This document shows, piece after piece, positions 1 to 8,472 of a stretch of DNA of 44,287 bases. The position numbers and the translations under genes are program-made. Within the stretch, counting starts at the first letter, position 1. The number at the start of each line of letters is the position of its first letter. Below the pieces are notes generated by a model, which searched no databases, was not told the origin of the DNA, and saw nothing but the letters and a program-made list of their open reading frames with translations. The stretch spans positions 1 to 44,287 of the forward strand of contig BAXO01000045.1 in NCBI GenBank assembly GCA_001310555.1. The letters are read 5' to 3'. The stretch is from Bacillus sp. JCM 19058 (GTDB lineage Bacteria; Bacillota; Bacilli; Bacillales_H; Bacillaceae_D).

Positions 1-77
1 ATTATTTCTCGCATATCGCTAAAAAAACACCTGCAACATACAGTATTTATCGCTTTGAGATCAGATGTCTGACCTTT

Positions 78-140
78 TAATATTACTTTTACTCGCTTTA
101 ATATTACTTTTACTCGCTTTAATATTACTTTTACTCGCTT
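78..140. repeat. Three perfect tandem copies of a 21-bp AT-rich unit
   Basis: The unit TAATATTACTTTTACTCGCTT occurs at 78-98, 99-119 and 120-140 with no mismatch between copies. It lies just downstream of the xerD stop, outside any gene. Copies are directly adjacent without spacers, so this is a minisatellite-like repeat, not a CRISPR. The TTACTTTTACTCG core has no obvious dyad symmetry. Confidence 0.95.
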
Positions 141-182
141 GACTATTTGTCCTAAGCATAGCCTCGATACGATGGTTAATGG

Positions 183-1074
183 CTATGCTCTAGGATGGTA
201 GAGGGAATAAACGTCTTTTAGCCTTGCTTTTGTGACATGGGTATAAATTTGCGTCGTGGAAATATCAGCATGTCCTAGCATTTCCTGCACAGCGCGTAAG
301 TCTGCACCGTTTTCGAGTAGGTGCGTAGCAAATGAATGACGTAATGTGTGCGGGGTGAGTTCTTTTTGAATATTAGCTTGTTGAGCGAGCTGCTTTAAAA
401 TTTTCCAAAAGCCTTGTCTCGATAAAGGTCTGCCATGATGATTGACAAATAATGTTTCATGCCGATCCTTTTTTTAACAGGTTCGGTCGAGCGAGCTCCA
501 AATAACGCTCAACTGCCTTAGTAGCTGCCCCTCCTAACGGAATAATTCGTTCCTTCTTCCCTTTACCGACACAGCGAACAAAGCCCATCGTCAAATGGGT
601 ATCTGTCAATGTTAGATTTATGAGCTCAGAGACCCGCATCCCTGTTGCATAGAGAACCTCAAGCATAGCTTGATTTCGAATAGCGAACGGCTCATTACCT
701 TTTGGCGTGTCGAGCAATGCCTCAACCTCCGCCATCGACAGGATCTTTGGAAGCCTCTTCGCCGCTTTCGGGATTTCCAGATGGACCGACGGATCATTTG
801 AACAATGTTTTTCTCGCAATAAAAATTGATGAAATGCACGAATTGAAGCTATGCTTCGCGCTATCGTTGTTTCTGCCCTACCGTTTTCTTTAAGAAAAAA
901 AAGGAACTGGACGATCGATTCACGATTAACCCCATCAAGGCTTTGAACTTGCTCGACTTGACGTAAATAGCTAGTATATTGGGTTAAATCACGGCGGTAG
1001 GATTGAATGGTATTTTCGGCAAGCCCACGTTCCACAAGGATATAATGTAGAAATTCTTTTACCTGTCTCTCCAA
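183..1074 (-). CDS. xerD: Tyrosine recombinase XerD (frameshifted)
   Basis: Site-specific recombinase that, with XerC/CodV, resolves chromosome dimers at dif during division. Read on the minus strand from a TTG start at 1074, preceded by a GGAGG-type site. Residues 1-90 form the SAM-like core-binding domain (starts [18 protein letters not shown]). The catalytic domain carries the first Arg in [12 protein letters not shown], then [13 protein letters not shown] (His/Arg box) and [14 protein letters not shown] with the Tyr nucleophile, ending at TAG 183-185. One surplus A in the seven-base run near 470-476 breaks the frame after about residue 200; removing it restores the continuation KKDRHETLF. 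About 296 aa when repaired, normal for XerD. XerD rather than XerC is inferred from the yqzK/fur neighbourhood. Confidence 0.93.
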
Positions 1075-1108
1075 CCGAACTCGCTCCTCCCTTAACGGAA
1101 ACTAGTTT

Positions 1109-1339
1109 TTATTCGCCGGACTGATAAAATTGCAACAGCCGCGCAACCCATCCATCAGCTAATGGGTCTTCTTCCACCTTCATAACCTTCATCGCTTTTC
1201 CCATCGGCTCATCATAGCGATGAAAATTTTCGTACTGGTCATGTATCCATAGAATACCATAATAAAAGAGGATTGTGCATCCGATAAACAGCAAAAACAC
1301 TTTAAATGTTTGGGTGACTACTTCAACCGAAGTCTTCAT
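1109..1339 (-). CDS. yqzK: YqzK family protein (DUF4227)
   Basis: Small membrane-anchored protein of unknown function, 76 aa, normally found between fur and xerD in Bacillus. One hydrophobic segment is visible near residues 11-31 (VFLLFIGCTILFYYGILWI), followed by a charged C-terminal part ending WVARLLQFYQSGE. ATG at 1339 follows a GGAGG site with correct spacing. It lies 34 bp upstream of xerD and is probably cotranscribed with it. Here the usual link to fur is broken by about 1.65 kb containing a REP-like element and another gene. Identification rests on the family pattern plus synteny with xerD; no catalytic motif is present. Confidence 0.85.
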   Translation of the reverse strand: MKTSVEVVTQTFKVFLLFIGCTILFYYGILWIHDQYENFHRYDEPMGKAMKVMKVEEDPLADGWVARLLQFYQSGE

Positions 1340-1575
1340 CCTTCAGCCTCCTTCTGCTCCTGTTTCGGTACAAGCACCGTAATACAGGCTATGCCCAAAT
1401 AAGCAGAGAATATACCTGAAGAATGACGTATTTTCATGCCTTTATTCTAATGCTTAAAACGAAAGAGCCAAGCAAGGCGATAGTACTAGAATTTTAACTT
1501 ATGTAAATCAATTTCATTATTCAATGATTGAGTGTATGATCCGAACACGATCATTTGATCATTGATTTCCACTCT

Positions 1576-1670
1576 AGGTGGTCGCTTTCCGCGGGCGGCT
1601 GGTAAGCCTTCGCCGGGCAAAGCCCTCCTAGTCTTACCGGGGCCGTTCCTCCCGCAGGAGTCGACCACCT
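1576..1670. repeat. REP-like intergenic palindrome of Bacillaceae type
   Basis: A GC-rich folded element in AT-rich DNA. The outer stem AGGTGGTCG (1576-1584) pairs with CGACCACCT (1662-1670). An inner stem CTGGTAAG (1599-1606) pairs with CTTACCGG (1633-1640). The edges, CTTTCCGCGGGCGG and CTCCCGCAGGAGTCGACCACC, match an intergenic repeat I know from many Bacillaceae genomes. A 64-aa open frame across it is an accident of the repeat. The rest of 1340-2061 shows no supportable gene. Confidence 0.75.
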
Positions 1671-2060
1671 GCCGTTCCAATCTTATAATTGCAATTTAAA
1701 ATAGCGAACAATCATGTGTATTCGACTAATAATATTCGGATTTATTTTCAAAATAGGCATTTATGAAATTGACTCATGTAAAAAGGATCTCACCGAAGAG
1801 GCATATTAAAAACGAAACTAAAATGAGGATGTTGGGCATACGTTACGAAGAATATGCTGCGTTCGAGTAGAATTCTTTAGGAAGCATACAAAAGAGTGTA
1901 TGAAAATTTATATTAGGTGACGTGAATCTATTAAACAATAAGAAACATGCCAGCTCCTTCACCTTTTACTTCAATTGTCGGAGGAAAAAAAGGATTCGGG
2001 GTGCGTGTTGCAACCTTGGCCGTTTACCATTTGGCTCCGATTTTGGAAGGCTTTCTTTTC

Positions 2061-2098
2061 AAAAAAAACGTCCGCGCGAAAGCGATCCGCTTTCGCGC
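2061..2098 (-). terminator. Rho-independent terminator of the 2.2-2.7 kb gene
   Basis: Perfect 11-bp stem GCGCGAAAGCG (2074-2084) / CGCTTTCGCGC (2088-2098) with a 3-nt loop. Read on the minus strand it is followed after five bases by a run of eight T (2061-2068). It lies downstream of the gene ending at 2183. Confidence 0.7.
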
Positions 2099-2182
2099 CT
2101 AATTGAAAAGTAGATACGGTCCCAGGGTGAAGTCGAGTCTCTGCTTCATCCTGCGTTAGTTCGGTTCGCTAAAAAAACGTGG

Positions 2183-2683
2183 TTACTTACGCTCAAGGCA
2201 ATATTCGAGTAGCTTTCTCATTTCCAGCACTTGCAATTCGCGTAAGGATTGACCTTTAGCCGTATCCTCTTTGCCGCTTTCGTAGGCGGCCTGCACCTCA
2301 TCGACGAATTGTGCTGGCTTCCACGCTCCCCAGCTTGCCAGCTCAGGCCAGATTTGCTTACCTTCTTCGTATAGATCGCTATGGATCGGATGAGTGCCGG
2401 CGGTCTGAAACCAATACTTAGCATTAGAGAAATCTCCTTCTCTGCGATGCATGATTCCGTGCCAGTAGCTACCCTCGGCACTCCCGAGCTGCTGGGAAAT
2501 GTCGTGGGAGGCGTTGAGGTCATCATTCCATAATAGCAGGCCACTTCTAATCGGATCAGCTGTCTCCTCGGACAGAGAGCTAATTTGTTCGCTCAGCTGA
2601 TGATCCCATACTCGATCCGGGACAAGCGCAGGCAGAGGCTTGCGTGTGTGTAGTCGTTCGATCAATTCTGTTAGCGCATTCAT
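2183..2683 (-). CDS. Conserved hypothetical protein (helical, TPR-like)
   Basis: A 166-aa soluble protein with no membrane segment or signal peptide. It belongs to a conserved but uncharacterised family marked by YWHGIMHRREGDFSNAKYWF (about residues 75-95), which resembles a helical repeat turn; the ending LEMRKLLEYCLERK is typical too. I chose ATG 2683 over GTG 2692 because the GAGGAG site (spacing 8) overlaps the GTG. The gene is intact, stands alone between terminators, and sits between fur and yqzK, which are neighbours in B. subtilis, so it looks inserted into that cluster. No function can be assigned; TPR-like is an inference from the Trp/Tyr/Gly/Ala pattern. Confidence 0.8.
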   Translation of the reverse strand: MNALTELIERLHTRKPLPALVPDRVWDHQLSEQISSLSEETADPIRSGLLLWNDDLNASHDISQQLGSAEGSYWHGIMHRREGDFSNAKYWFQTAGTHPIHSDLYEEGKQIWPELASWGAWKPAQFVDEVQAAYESGKEDTAKGQSLRELQVLEMRKLLEYCLERK

Positions 2684-2692
2684 TTGTATCAC

Positions 2693-2962
2693 TCCTCGGT
2701 TTCTACTCTATTAATAAGCATTCAGCTTCATTGTACCAAACGTGGCTGAACATGCATATAGAATCTCGCAGATTTGGCTGTGGCTCTGCCCCTTTCGACG
2801 TTAGGTCCGGGCCCGCTTGGACGTCGGAGGTTGACACCGCTCCGTTCGGCTCGCACCTCTACAACCTTGTTTTCCTGCTAATTTCTTTGCTCTATAGCTT
2901 CGAACCGCTGTCAATATGCTAGAAGGTGCTGAGAACGACAGCATATCCTGTTGTTAAGCAGC
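2693..2962. other. Intergenic stretch with a GC-rich island
   Basis: No gene supported. The central part (about 2765-2866) is much richer in G and C than both flanks and holds several short inverted repeats, for example GACGT 2797-2801 with ACGTC 2821-2825 and GAGGT 2827-2831 with ACCTC 2855-2859. It could be a decayed intergenic repeat. A 92-aa plus-strand frame here has no recognisable motif or ribosome binding site. Confidence 0.4.
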
Positions 2963-2994
2963 AAAAACCTCTTCACTTTAGTGAAAAGGTTTTG
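2963..2994 (-). terminator. fur terminator
   Basis: Stem AAAACCTCTTCAC (2964-2976) pairs with GTGAAAAGGTTTT (2981-2993) through a 4-nt loop, one G-T wobble. On the minus strand the stem ends in a T run right after the fur TAA at 2995-2997. Confidence 0.8.
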
Positions 2995-3441
2995 TTATGA
3001 CTTCTCTCCATGACAGCGATGGCAAATGCCATGAAATATCAAGCGGTGATCCTTGATTTTGAAATTCCATTCTTTTTCAACTATTTTTTCGACATCTTCA
3101 AGCAAATCTTCCTGGATTTCATCAACGGCTCCGCACTCGATGCAAACAAGATGATGGTGGAAATGAGCGACACCTTCTTGCCGTAAATCAAAGCGCGAAA
3201 CACCATCACCAAAATTAATTTTATCAACAACCTTTAGCTCAGCTAAAAGCTCTAATGTACGATAAACGGTAGCCAGTCCGATTTCCGGTGCTTTTTCTTT
3301 AACGAGGAGGTAAACATCTTCTGCACTCAAATGATCTTCTTCATGTTCCAAAAGGACCCGAACAGTTGCTTCACGCTGTGGCGTTAGCTTATAGCTTTGC
3401 GAAGACAGCTGCTTTTTGATCCGTTCGAGACGATTTTCCAT
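2995..3441 (-). CDS. fur: Ferric uptake regulator Fur
   Basis: Iron-dependent transcription repressor of siderophore and iron-uptake genes; dimeric, cytosolic, binds Fur boxes when loaded with Fe(II). 148 aa, intact. The N-terminal winged helix includes YKLTPQREATVRVLL (about 17-31) and the recognition region IGLATVYRTLELL. The dimerisation domain holds metal ligands in HFHHHLVCIECG (about 93-104) and the C-terminal zinc pair in GICHRCHGEKS, so both CxxC motifs are present. ATG at 3441 follows a GAGGAGGAGG site. Position next to spoIIM and the yqzK/xerD cluster supports Fur over its paralogues PerR and Zur. A PerR-like operator lies just upstream, implying peroxide control as in B. subtilis. 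Confidence 0.95.
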   Translation of the reverse strand: MENRLERIKKQLSSQSYKLTPQREATVRVLLEHEEDHLSAEDVYLLVKEKAPEIGLATVYRTLELLAELKVVDKINFGDGVSRFDLRQEGVAHFHHHLVCIECGAVDEIQEDLLEDVEKIVEKEWNFKIKDHRLIFHGICHRCHGEKS

Positions 3442-3477
3442 TTTTCCTCCTCCTCTTCAGGATATAACCTCCTTTTA

Positions 3478-3492
3478 TTATAATCATGATAA
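3478..3492. promoter_or_regulatory. PerR/Fur-box-like operator upstream of fur
   Basis: TTATAATCATGATAA differs at one position from the 7-1-7 PerR box TTATAATNATTATAA. It lies 37 bp before the fur start, where a repressor would block the promoter. B. subtilis fur is known to be PerR-regulated. A weaker similar sequence lies near 3533-3547. Fur boxes are close in sequence, so autoregulation is an alternative. Confidence 0.6.
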
Positions 3493-3604
3493 AAAACAGT
3501 GTCAATTAATAATAATTACTATTTACTTTAATTATAATAATTACTTCTAAATAACCATTATAATAGATAATACTTGCTTCATGAAAGTAGGAGAAATATA
3601 AGCC

Positions 3605-4196
3605 TCAAAAAAATGACGCCACCGCTAAAACGGCTCCAAGGCAAAGAATCATCAAGGAATATCGCATAAATTGCGGGAAAATCGGTAAATGGCTTCTCCG
3701 CATGAATTGCTGGCGGATCATCTTGATACAAAACGAGATACTAACTGTTCCGGCAATAATAAAGGCCGGAACGAGAATAAAGTTCTGTGGCATGATTGAG
3801 ACAAGTGATAAAAAAAAGCCGGTTATCCCCATTTGATTCACAAGAAAACCTACAGTGAAACCAACAACGACCCCCTTAAGAAAGAGGAGGATTAAAATAA
3901 TCGGAAAACCGACAATCGAAAGCCCTAAAATCCACATTAAGCCAAAATATTTGGCATAATGGATAAAGCTTTGGCTAAAAATTTCTGATGCCTGAGCAAA
4001 CTCTCCTTTGGAAACTTGTCCAAAAAAATTGGTTCAAATACATATATAAATCGTGCTTTTGCGTCAAACTCAAGCTATTGACGATAATTGCTCCAAAAAT
4101 GATGCCAATGAAAAACAAAACTGTCGTAAACCAGTACAATGTTCGATTCTCGTCCAAATGAGCTGCTATTAATTCTTGCAAACCGTATTTTCTCAT
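3605..4196 (-). CDS. spoIIM: Stage II sporulation protein M (frameshifted)
   Basis: SpoIIM is a membrane component of the SpoIIDMP machine that remodels septal peptidoglycan during engulfment of the forespore. The N-terminal part (from ATG 4196, good GAGGAGG site) has a transmembrane segment TVLFFIGIIFGAIIVNS. The remainder continues in another frame with at least three further hydrophobic segments, including LMWILGLSIVGFPIILILLF and VGFTVGFLVNQMGITGFFLS. A surplus T in the seven-base run at about 4022-4028 splits it; removing one gives NQFFGQVSKGEFAQASEIF. Repaired length is about 196-200 aa, slightly short of the usual 214. Neighbouring fur and nudF agree with the B. subtilis order. Presence indicates a spore former. 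Confidence 0.9.
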
Positions 4197-4327
4197 GTCA
4201 TGTCCTCCTCGCCTGCTCTTACTTCACTCTATGAGACGGCGGGGGAATCTATGACATTTGATGAAAAGAATACTCTACTAGAAAGTTTGATTTTTTTATT
4301 GACGCGAAATCGGTAAATTATTTTTTT

Positions 4328-5498
4328 TCAGCTTTTGCTGCGGACAAATCCGTATTTCCCTCCACCGCCTGCCTCAATCGCTAGCTTCCCGGTGCGAGCA
4401 GCAATAATATCGGCCGCGATATCCGGCTTCACGATTTGCTTTAACTCCTGCTCTGTCGCTTCATGAAGCATGACCATATCGGTTCCGAAATGCTCCCTTA
4501 GCGCTTGCAATGATTTGCGACCAAGCTTCGGAATAAATTCGAGCGGCACTTGATGAATATAAGGAGGACGCTTCGGCGATTGATAAGAGCTTGACAGCTC
4601 TCGCACACGCGCGGCTACTCCTTTAATTGACTTTGTAGACCCGCAAGACAGACATGTCGCTTCTTGCATGGCAGCTCCGCAGCTTGCGCACGTTGTTTGA
4701 TAATACTTACCCAGCTTTGGATCGAGCCCATAATTCGCAGCGATACCCCTACCTTCTTTTCCTTGGAGCGCAAGATGAAAGTCAGTAAAGTTGGCTTCTT
4801 TCATCCGTAGGATCTGGTATTCGCGGGCTATTTTCTCAAGGGAATGAGCATCGGAATTCGTCAAAAAAAAGGATAGCGGCTAAGCTCTGCGATTTGATTA
4901 GCCATACTCGTATTAGCACTTAAGCCGATTTCAATTGCGTCGATGAGCTTTGGGTCGAATACTTCCTCTAGGCTATTCTCTACTCCACGGCCAAACAAGC
5001 TTTTAAAAGGAGTGAAAATATGGGCAGGAATAAACAGACCCCCTAGCTCCTTTACTTTCTGTTGAACAGTGGTTGCTTGCTCATAAATTCGTTGCGAGCT
5101 TAACGTACGATTTTTCATCCGCGGTGCGAGCCATTCGCTAAACTCCGCGATCGCAGCTAGCGTAGGGAAATAAGCAAGCACATGGATAGGTCCTTTGCAA
5201 TGGACATCATTCAGCTCCATTTCAGTACCCGGAAGCAAAGTAAGCTCGCGGAAACGAATACCTCCCTCCTCCAGCTCAAAAGCCTCACCATTTCTAATGT
5301 ACTCCTCAAGCTCGGCAATAATCTCTGGAACATGGCAATCAATAATACCAAGTAAATTAAGCCTTTTTGATTGGCAGCAAAATCGATAACCCGCTCCAAC
5401 GTAAGCGAACGAGCCGCAGTAATTTTCACGGGGGCACCGGATTCGGTTCGACCGATATGAATATGTAAATCTGCAATCACATCCTGCTTAATACTCAC
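4328..5498 (-). CDS. Endonuclease Q family DNA repair nuclease (two frameshifts)
   Basis: EndoQ nicks DNA 5' of deaminated bases (hypoxanthine, uracil, xanthine) and abasic sites; known from Thermococcales and some Bacillus. The N-terminal PHP metal-binding domain starts DVIADLHIHIGRTESGAPV, continues with GIIDCHVPEIIAELEEY in the repaired frame, LLPGTEMELNDVHCKGPIHV, and LTNSDAHSLEKIAREY. Then follow a four-Cys zinc finger (TTCASCGAAMQEATCLSCG) and a helix-hairpin-helix-like part around IPKLGRKSLQALREHFGTD. Breaks are near 5361-5368 and in the A8 run at 4863-4870. Repaired length is about 390 aa. The GTG start overlaps the nudF stop by 4 nt, so the two are cotranscribed. This is the yqxK locus position of B. 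subtilis. Confidence 0.85.
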
Positions 5499-6040
5499 TC
5501 GCCAACCAACTCTCTCATTCTTAAATATTGAACGGCATACATCGTTTTTGCATCATGAATGCTTTGCTCCTTCACCATTTGTTCAGCTTCATCCAATGTC
5601 ACCTCTACCACATCAAGAAACTCATCCTCGTCTGTGTTCGCTTCTCCGTTCGTTAACTGCTCGGCCAAATATAAATGAATAATTTCATTTGCAAAGCCTG
5701 GAGATGTATAAAAGGAAGCAACAAATCGGAGCTCCTTCGCTGCATAGCCTGTTTCCTCCTCCAGCTCACGTTTAGCGCAGCTGATCCGTTCCTCGTTTTC
5801 CTCAAGCTTTCCGGCAGGAATTTCAACGATGATTTTGTCTAACGCCTTGCGATATTGACGGACTAGGACTAGCCTCCCTTCTGATGTCAAGGGAATGACC
5901 GCCACAGCGCCGGGGTGTTTGACGAGCTCACGCTGACTCGTTTTCCCGTTAGGTAATTCGACCTCATCCAGCTGCAAATCTATGATCTTGCCTTTATAAA
6001 TTTCTGTTGTTCGTAACGTTTGTTCAATAAGATGCTTCAC
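5495..6040 (-). CDS. nudF: ADP-ribose pyrophosphatase NudF (Nudix hydrolase)
   Basis: Cytosolic Nudix enzyme that hydrolyses ADP-ribose to AMP and ribose 5-phosphate, clearing a reactive metabolite. 181 aa, intact. The Nudix box is complete: G-KLEEN-E-ERISCAK-RELEEETGY (about residues 96-118), with the REx2EE metal-binding core. Upstream, VRQYRKALDKIIVEIPAGK is the usual substrate-side motif of ADP-ribose pyrophosphatases. It starts at GTG 6040 behind GTGGGGAG and its last bases overlap the start of the endonuclease Q gene. Order nudF-yqxK is as in B. subtilis. Divergent or convergent neighbour mciZ starts 116 bp away on the other strand. Confidence 0.93.
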   Translation of the reverse strand: MKHLIEQTLRTTEIYKGKIIDLQLDEVELPNGKTSQRELVKHPGAVAVIPLTSEGRLVLVRQYRKALDKIIVEIPAGKLEENEERISCAKRELEEETGYAAKELRFVASFYTSPGFANEIIHLYLAEQLTNGEANTDEDEFLDVVEVTLDEAEQMVKEQSIHDAKTMYAVQYLRMRELVGE

Positions 6041-6155
6041 TTCTCCCCACTCCTTCTAACGTCCTTACGTAATGTGCAAACAAGTATATGGGTTCTTTTT
6101 TTCAGGACAACCTACATAGAAGTGTACCATATCTTGTTTTTAAGGAGGAGACAAC

Positions 6156-6308
6156 TTGACTATTTATGTTCATCAACAAGGGCTTACACTGTGTGGAAAG
6201 GCATGGGAAATTAAGGCAAAGCTAAAGGAAGCAATGAAATCGTATGAAACAGTACAGGAATGGCGAGATGCAGTATATTCCGTTCGTAAATCAAGCTTCG
6301 TGTACTGA
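6156..6308 (+). CDS. mciZ: MciZ, mother-cell inhibitor of FtsZ
   Basis: 50-aa peptide missed by size cut-offs. It starts at TTG 6156 behind a perfect AAGGAGG site (6142-6149). It contains GKAWEIKAKLKE (about residues 13-24), nearly identical to the GKAWEIRAKLKE core of B. subtilis MciZ (40 aa), which caps FtsZ filaments and blocks Z-ring assembly in the sporulating mother cell. The N-terminus TIYVHQQGLTLC aligns with the MciZ beta-strand region, and ETVQEWRDAVY with its final helix. It is about ten residues longer. Location next to nudF matches B. subtilis. In B. subtilis it is sigma-E dependent; a CATAGAAG at 6115-6122 resembles a sigma-E -10, but I see no well-placed -35. Confidence 0.87.
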   Translation: MTIYVHQQGLTLCGKAWEIKAKLKEAMKSYETVQEWRDAVYSVRKSSFVY

Positions 6309-6333
6309 AATAATCGCCTTTTCTACTTGGGCT

Positions 6334-7421
6334 TTAATTAAAATCAAACAATGCCGTCCGAGTCGCTTCAGCTACGCCTTGAAAAAAAACTGGATCGTCC
6401 GAATAATTGCGTCCCATCGTTTCGATCGCTAATGAGGAATTGACAAGCGCCCTTTCCAACTGCACTGTGCACATATCGACTTCCGCCCACCTCACTTGAT
6501 GCTTCTCTAATGAATCGGACAACTCGAGTTGCTTTTGGATCAAGGCTTTTTGCTCTTTATGTAAATACGGTAATGGTAGAACACTGCTGGCGTAAGTAAA
6601 TTGAAAGAGAGCCGTTTTCGTATGGTGGCTTAGTCCTTGGTGACGTTTGCGCTGATCTGCAAACGAAAGACGGGGCACCCAGATCGGTATTCCCTTTAAC
6701 GCACCGACAACATTTGCCCAATTGGCAAGACTAATCCCTGAGAATCCAAACGCTGTACCGGTTCCAACGACACCAGGTCCAACACTAATGACGATCAAAT
6801 CAGAACGAAGCTCCTGTGTAGCAAACTGTAAGGCTGTTTGTAAATTAATCGACTCATACGTCCCGCCAAAGGCTTGACCGATTGTAATCGATTGAAATAA
6901 TGGTTGCTTCGCGAGTATCCTGAGCTGATCACTTACCGTTAAAGGCAAGGCGGCTTGATCATCAAAAATGACACAAACCTTTATCTTTTCCTTCCATTCC
7001 TGAGCCAAGAAAAAAAATAAGCGGTACCATGCTATGGAGCTCGGCTAATAGGACAGGCGTACCATTCATTGAAAATGGCTGTTGAAAGCTCGCATGAAAC
7101 GGACTTTCCTGCTCTTCAACAGTTAATACGCTATGCTGGAGTGGAGTATAGCGTAGCTTCATAATATGTCCACCTGATTCCTGCTCGACATCGCCAAGAG
7201 CATCGCCATCAACGACAGCTTTGACAAAATCCCAACCGCCCGTACCGAGACCTTTTTTTAGCTGCAGTCACATTAATTAAGACTTTGGCACCGGCTTTAA
7301 CTGCCGGATGAAACAGCTTATATAAGCAGGCCCGTTTTGCACCTTGATCGGTTTCAAGCAGCTGAATTCGTTCATCTTCCATTAGTATGTTTGTTACGGT
7401 CGCTACTAGTTCTGCATGCAT
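6334..7421 (-). CDS. DUF3866 family protein (two frameshifts)
   Basis: Uncharacterised protein of about 360 aa when repaired. The N-terminal beta-rich part reads VLINVTAAKKGLGTGG (DUF3866 hallmark: a run ending LNvTA..rgLGTGG), followed by the signature GGHIMKLRYTPLQHSVLTVE. The C-terminal two thirds have Rossmann-like alternation, with LRSDLIVISVGPGVVGTGTAFGFSG and GLSHHTKTALFQF. No signal peptide. Breaks lie in the T run at 7252-7258 and the A run at 7009-7017. It converges on mciZ, with stop 6334 only 25 bp beyond the mciZ stop. Function unknown; the family is conserved in Firmicutes and Actinobacteria. The ATG at 7421 follows a GGAAGTGAG-type weak site. Confidence 0.85.
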
Positions 7422-7600
7422 ATTCTCACTTCCTAAAACCTCGTAAAATCAGTTACCATTAGTATTACCGGAAACAACCATTTTCTTTCGCTCTCGGATT
7501 CATAATGTATTTGGAAGGAATGAAGGTTAAATTGATGAGATGACGCCCCTACTAACGTATTCGCTCATTCTATGATTGAGAAGGGGAATTTATTGTAAGT

Positions 7601-7626
7601 AAAAAGGATTAGCCTAATGCTAATCC
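7601..7626 (-). terminator. Terminator of the thioredoxin-like gene
   Basis: Perfect 8-bp stem GGATTAGC (7606-7613) / GCTAATCC (7619-7626), 5-nt loop, followed on the minus strand by five T. It overlaps the stop codon at 7620-7622. Confidence 0.8.
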
Positions 7627-8141
7627 TCCTCCAATAACGGCTTCACAATTGATTCCAACATTTCGTAATTGATTTCACCTTCAATTTTACGGGCAATCGT
7701 GCCGTCCCGTTCGAGCACAAACGTCGTCGGCATACCTTTGATCTGGTACCGCTCTGCGAGCAAGCCCTCCTCGTCAAAAAAAACCGGCAATGTAATATGA
7801 TGCTTCTCTATAAATTCGGGAGCATCCGTTAACGTACGCTCGAATGTTTGCATATTAACAGCAAGCACTGAAAGCCCCTGACCTTGATAATCTGCTTCAA
7901 GATCCATTAAATCCGGCATTTCATCGATACAAGGCTTGCACCAGGAAGCCCACATATTCAAGATTATTACATTTCCATTATAATCACTTAAGCTGCCTTC
8001 ATCCCGCTCATGCATCGGTAGCGTAAAATCCTCTGCCCGCTGCCCTTCTTCAATACCGCCACTCGGTTCATTATTTATCAAAATCACTGCAACCAAAACG
8101 ATTGCTGCTGCCAATACAAGCAGCGTCGCCTTCTTTTTCAT
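7620..8141 (-). CDS. TlpA/ResA-like membrane-anchored thiol-disulfide oxidoreductase
   Basis: 173 aa, intact. Residues 5-22 (ATLLVLAAAIVLVAVILI) form an uncleaved membrane anchor, placing the domain outside the membrane. The thioredoxin fold has the active site WASWCKPCIDEMP (Cys about 68 and 71), the cis-Pro loop KGMPTTFVLERDG, and the AhpC/TSA-type start EDFTLPMHERDEG. These are features of the ResA/StoA/YneN group, which reduce disulfides in exported proteins such as apocytochrome c or spore cortex enzymes. The CKPC motif differs from ResA (CEPC) and StoA (CPPC), so I do not assign a symbol. Monocistronic: ATG 8141 with GGGAGAG site, own terminator. Confidence 0.88.
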   Translation of the reverse strand: MKKKATLLVLAAAIVLVAVILINNEPSGGIEEGQRAEDFTLPMHERDEGSLSDYNGNVIILNMWASWCKPCIDEMPDLMDLEADYQGQGLSVLAVNMQTFERTLTDAPEFIEKHHITLPVFFDEEGLLAERYQIKGMPTTFVLERDGTIARKIEGEINYEMLESIVKPLLEED

Positions 8142-8472
8142 CGTTTAACTCTCCCATCGAATCCTTTATTATATTATAGGAAAGTTTAGCTAGATTAGGC
8201 AAGGAACCTACTCGAAAAAAAAGTGTGTCTGCTCAAGCTTAACTACGCAAGCTAGCACTACTTCTCCACCATTTCTACCAGCTAGGAATGATCAGACGCC
8301 AGCAGGGCCTTAACCTGCTGAAAAGCAAGTAACATTGATGCTTCGCTTCAAGCTTGACATGCGGTTGTTGATTTATGAAAAAATGTACATTCTTTATCTA
8401 TCCCCTTCCAGAAACCGTAAAAGTTTGCTAAACTGAAGCAGTTGCTAATTACATAAAAAGAGAGGTCTAGCT
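8142..8472. other. Intergenic region upstream of uppP with a stem-loop
   Basis: 331 bp without a gene. It contains a perfect 7-bp stem CAGCAGG (8300-8306) / CCTGCTG (8314-8320) without a T run in either direction, so not a simple terminator. A TTGACA at about 8354 may be a -35, but no convincing -10 lies 16-18 bp further on. The divergent promoters of the thioredoxin-like gene and uppP must lie here. Confidence 0.45.

Noticed and set aside
78..140. CRISPR array
   Set aside because: The three repeats abut with no spacers, and no cas genes are present in the window.
1486..1680. 64-aa minus-strand protein
   Set aside because: It runs through the REP-like palindrome, has no ribosome binding site and a Gly/Arg/Pro-rich translation typical of repeat DNA.
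1922..2113. 63-aa plus-strand protein
   Set aside because: No ribosome binding site or motif; it ends inside the terminator stem of the opposite gene.
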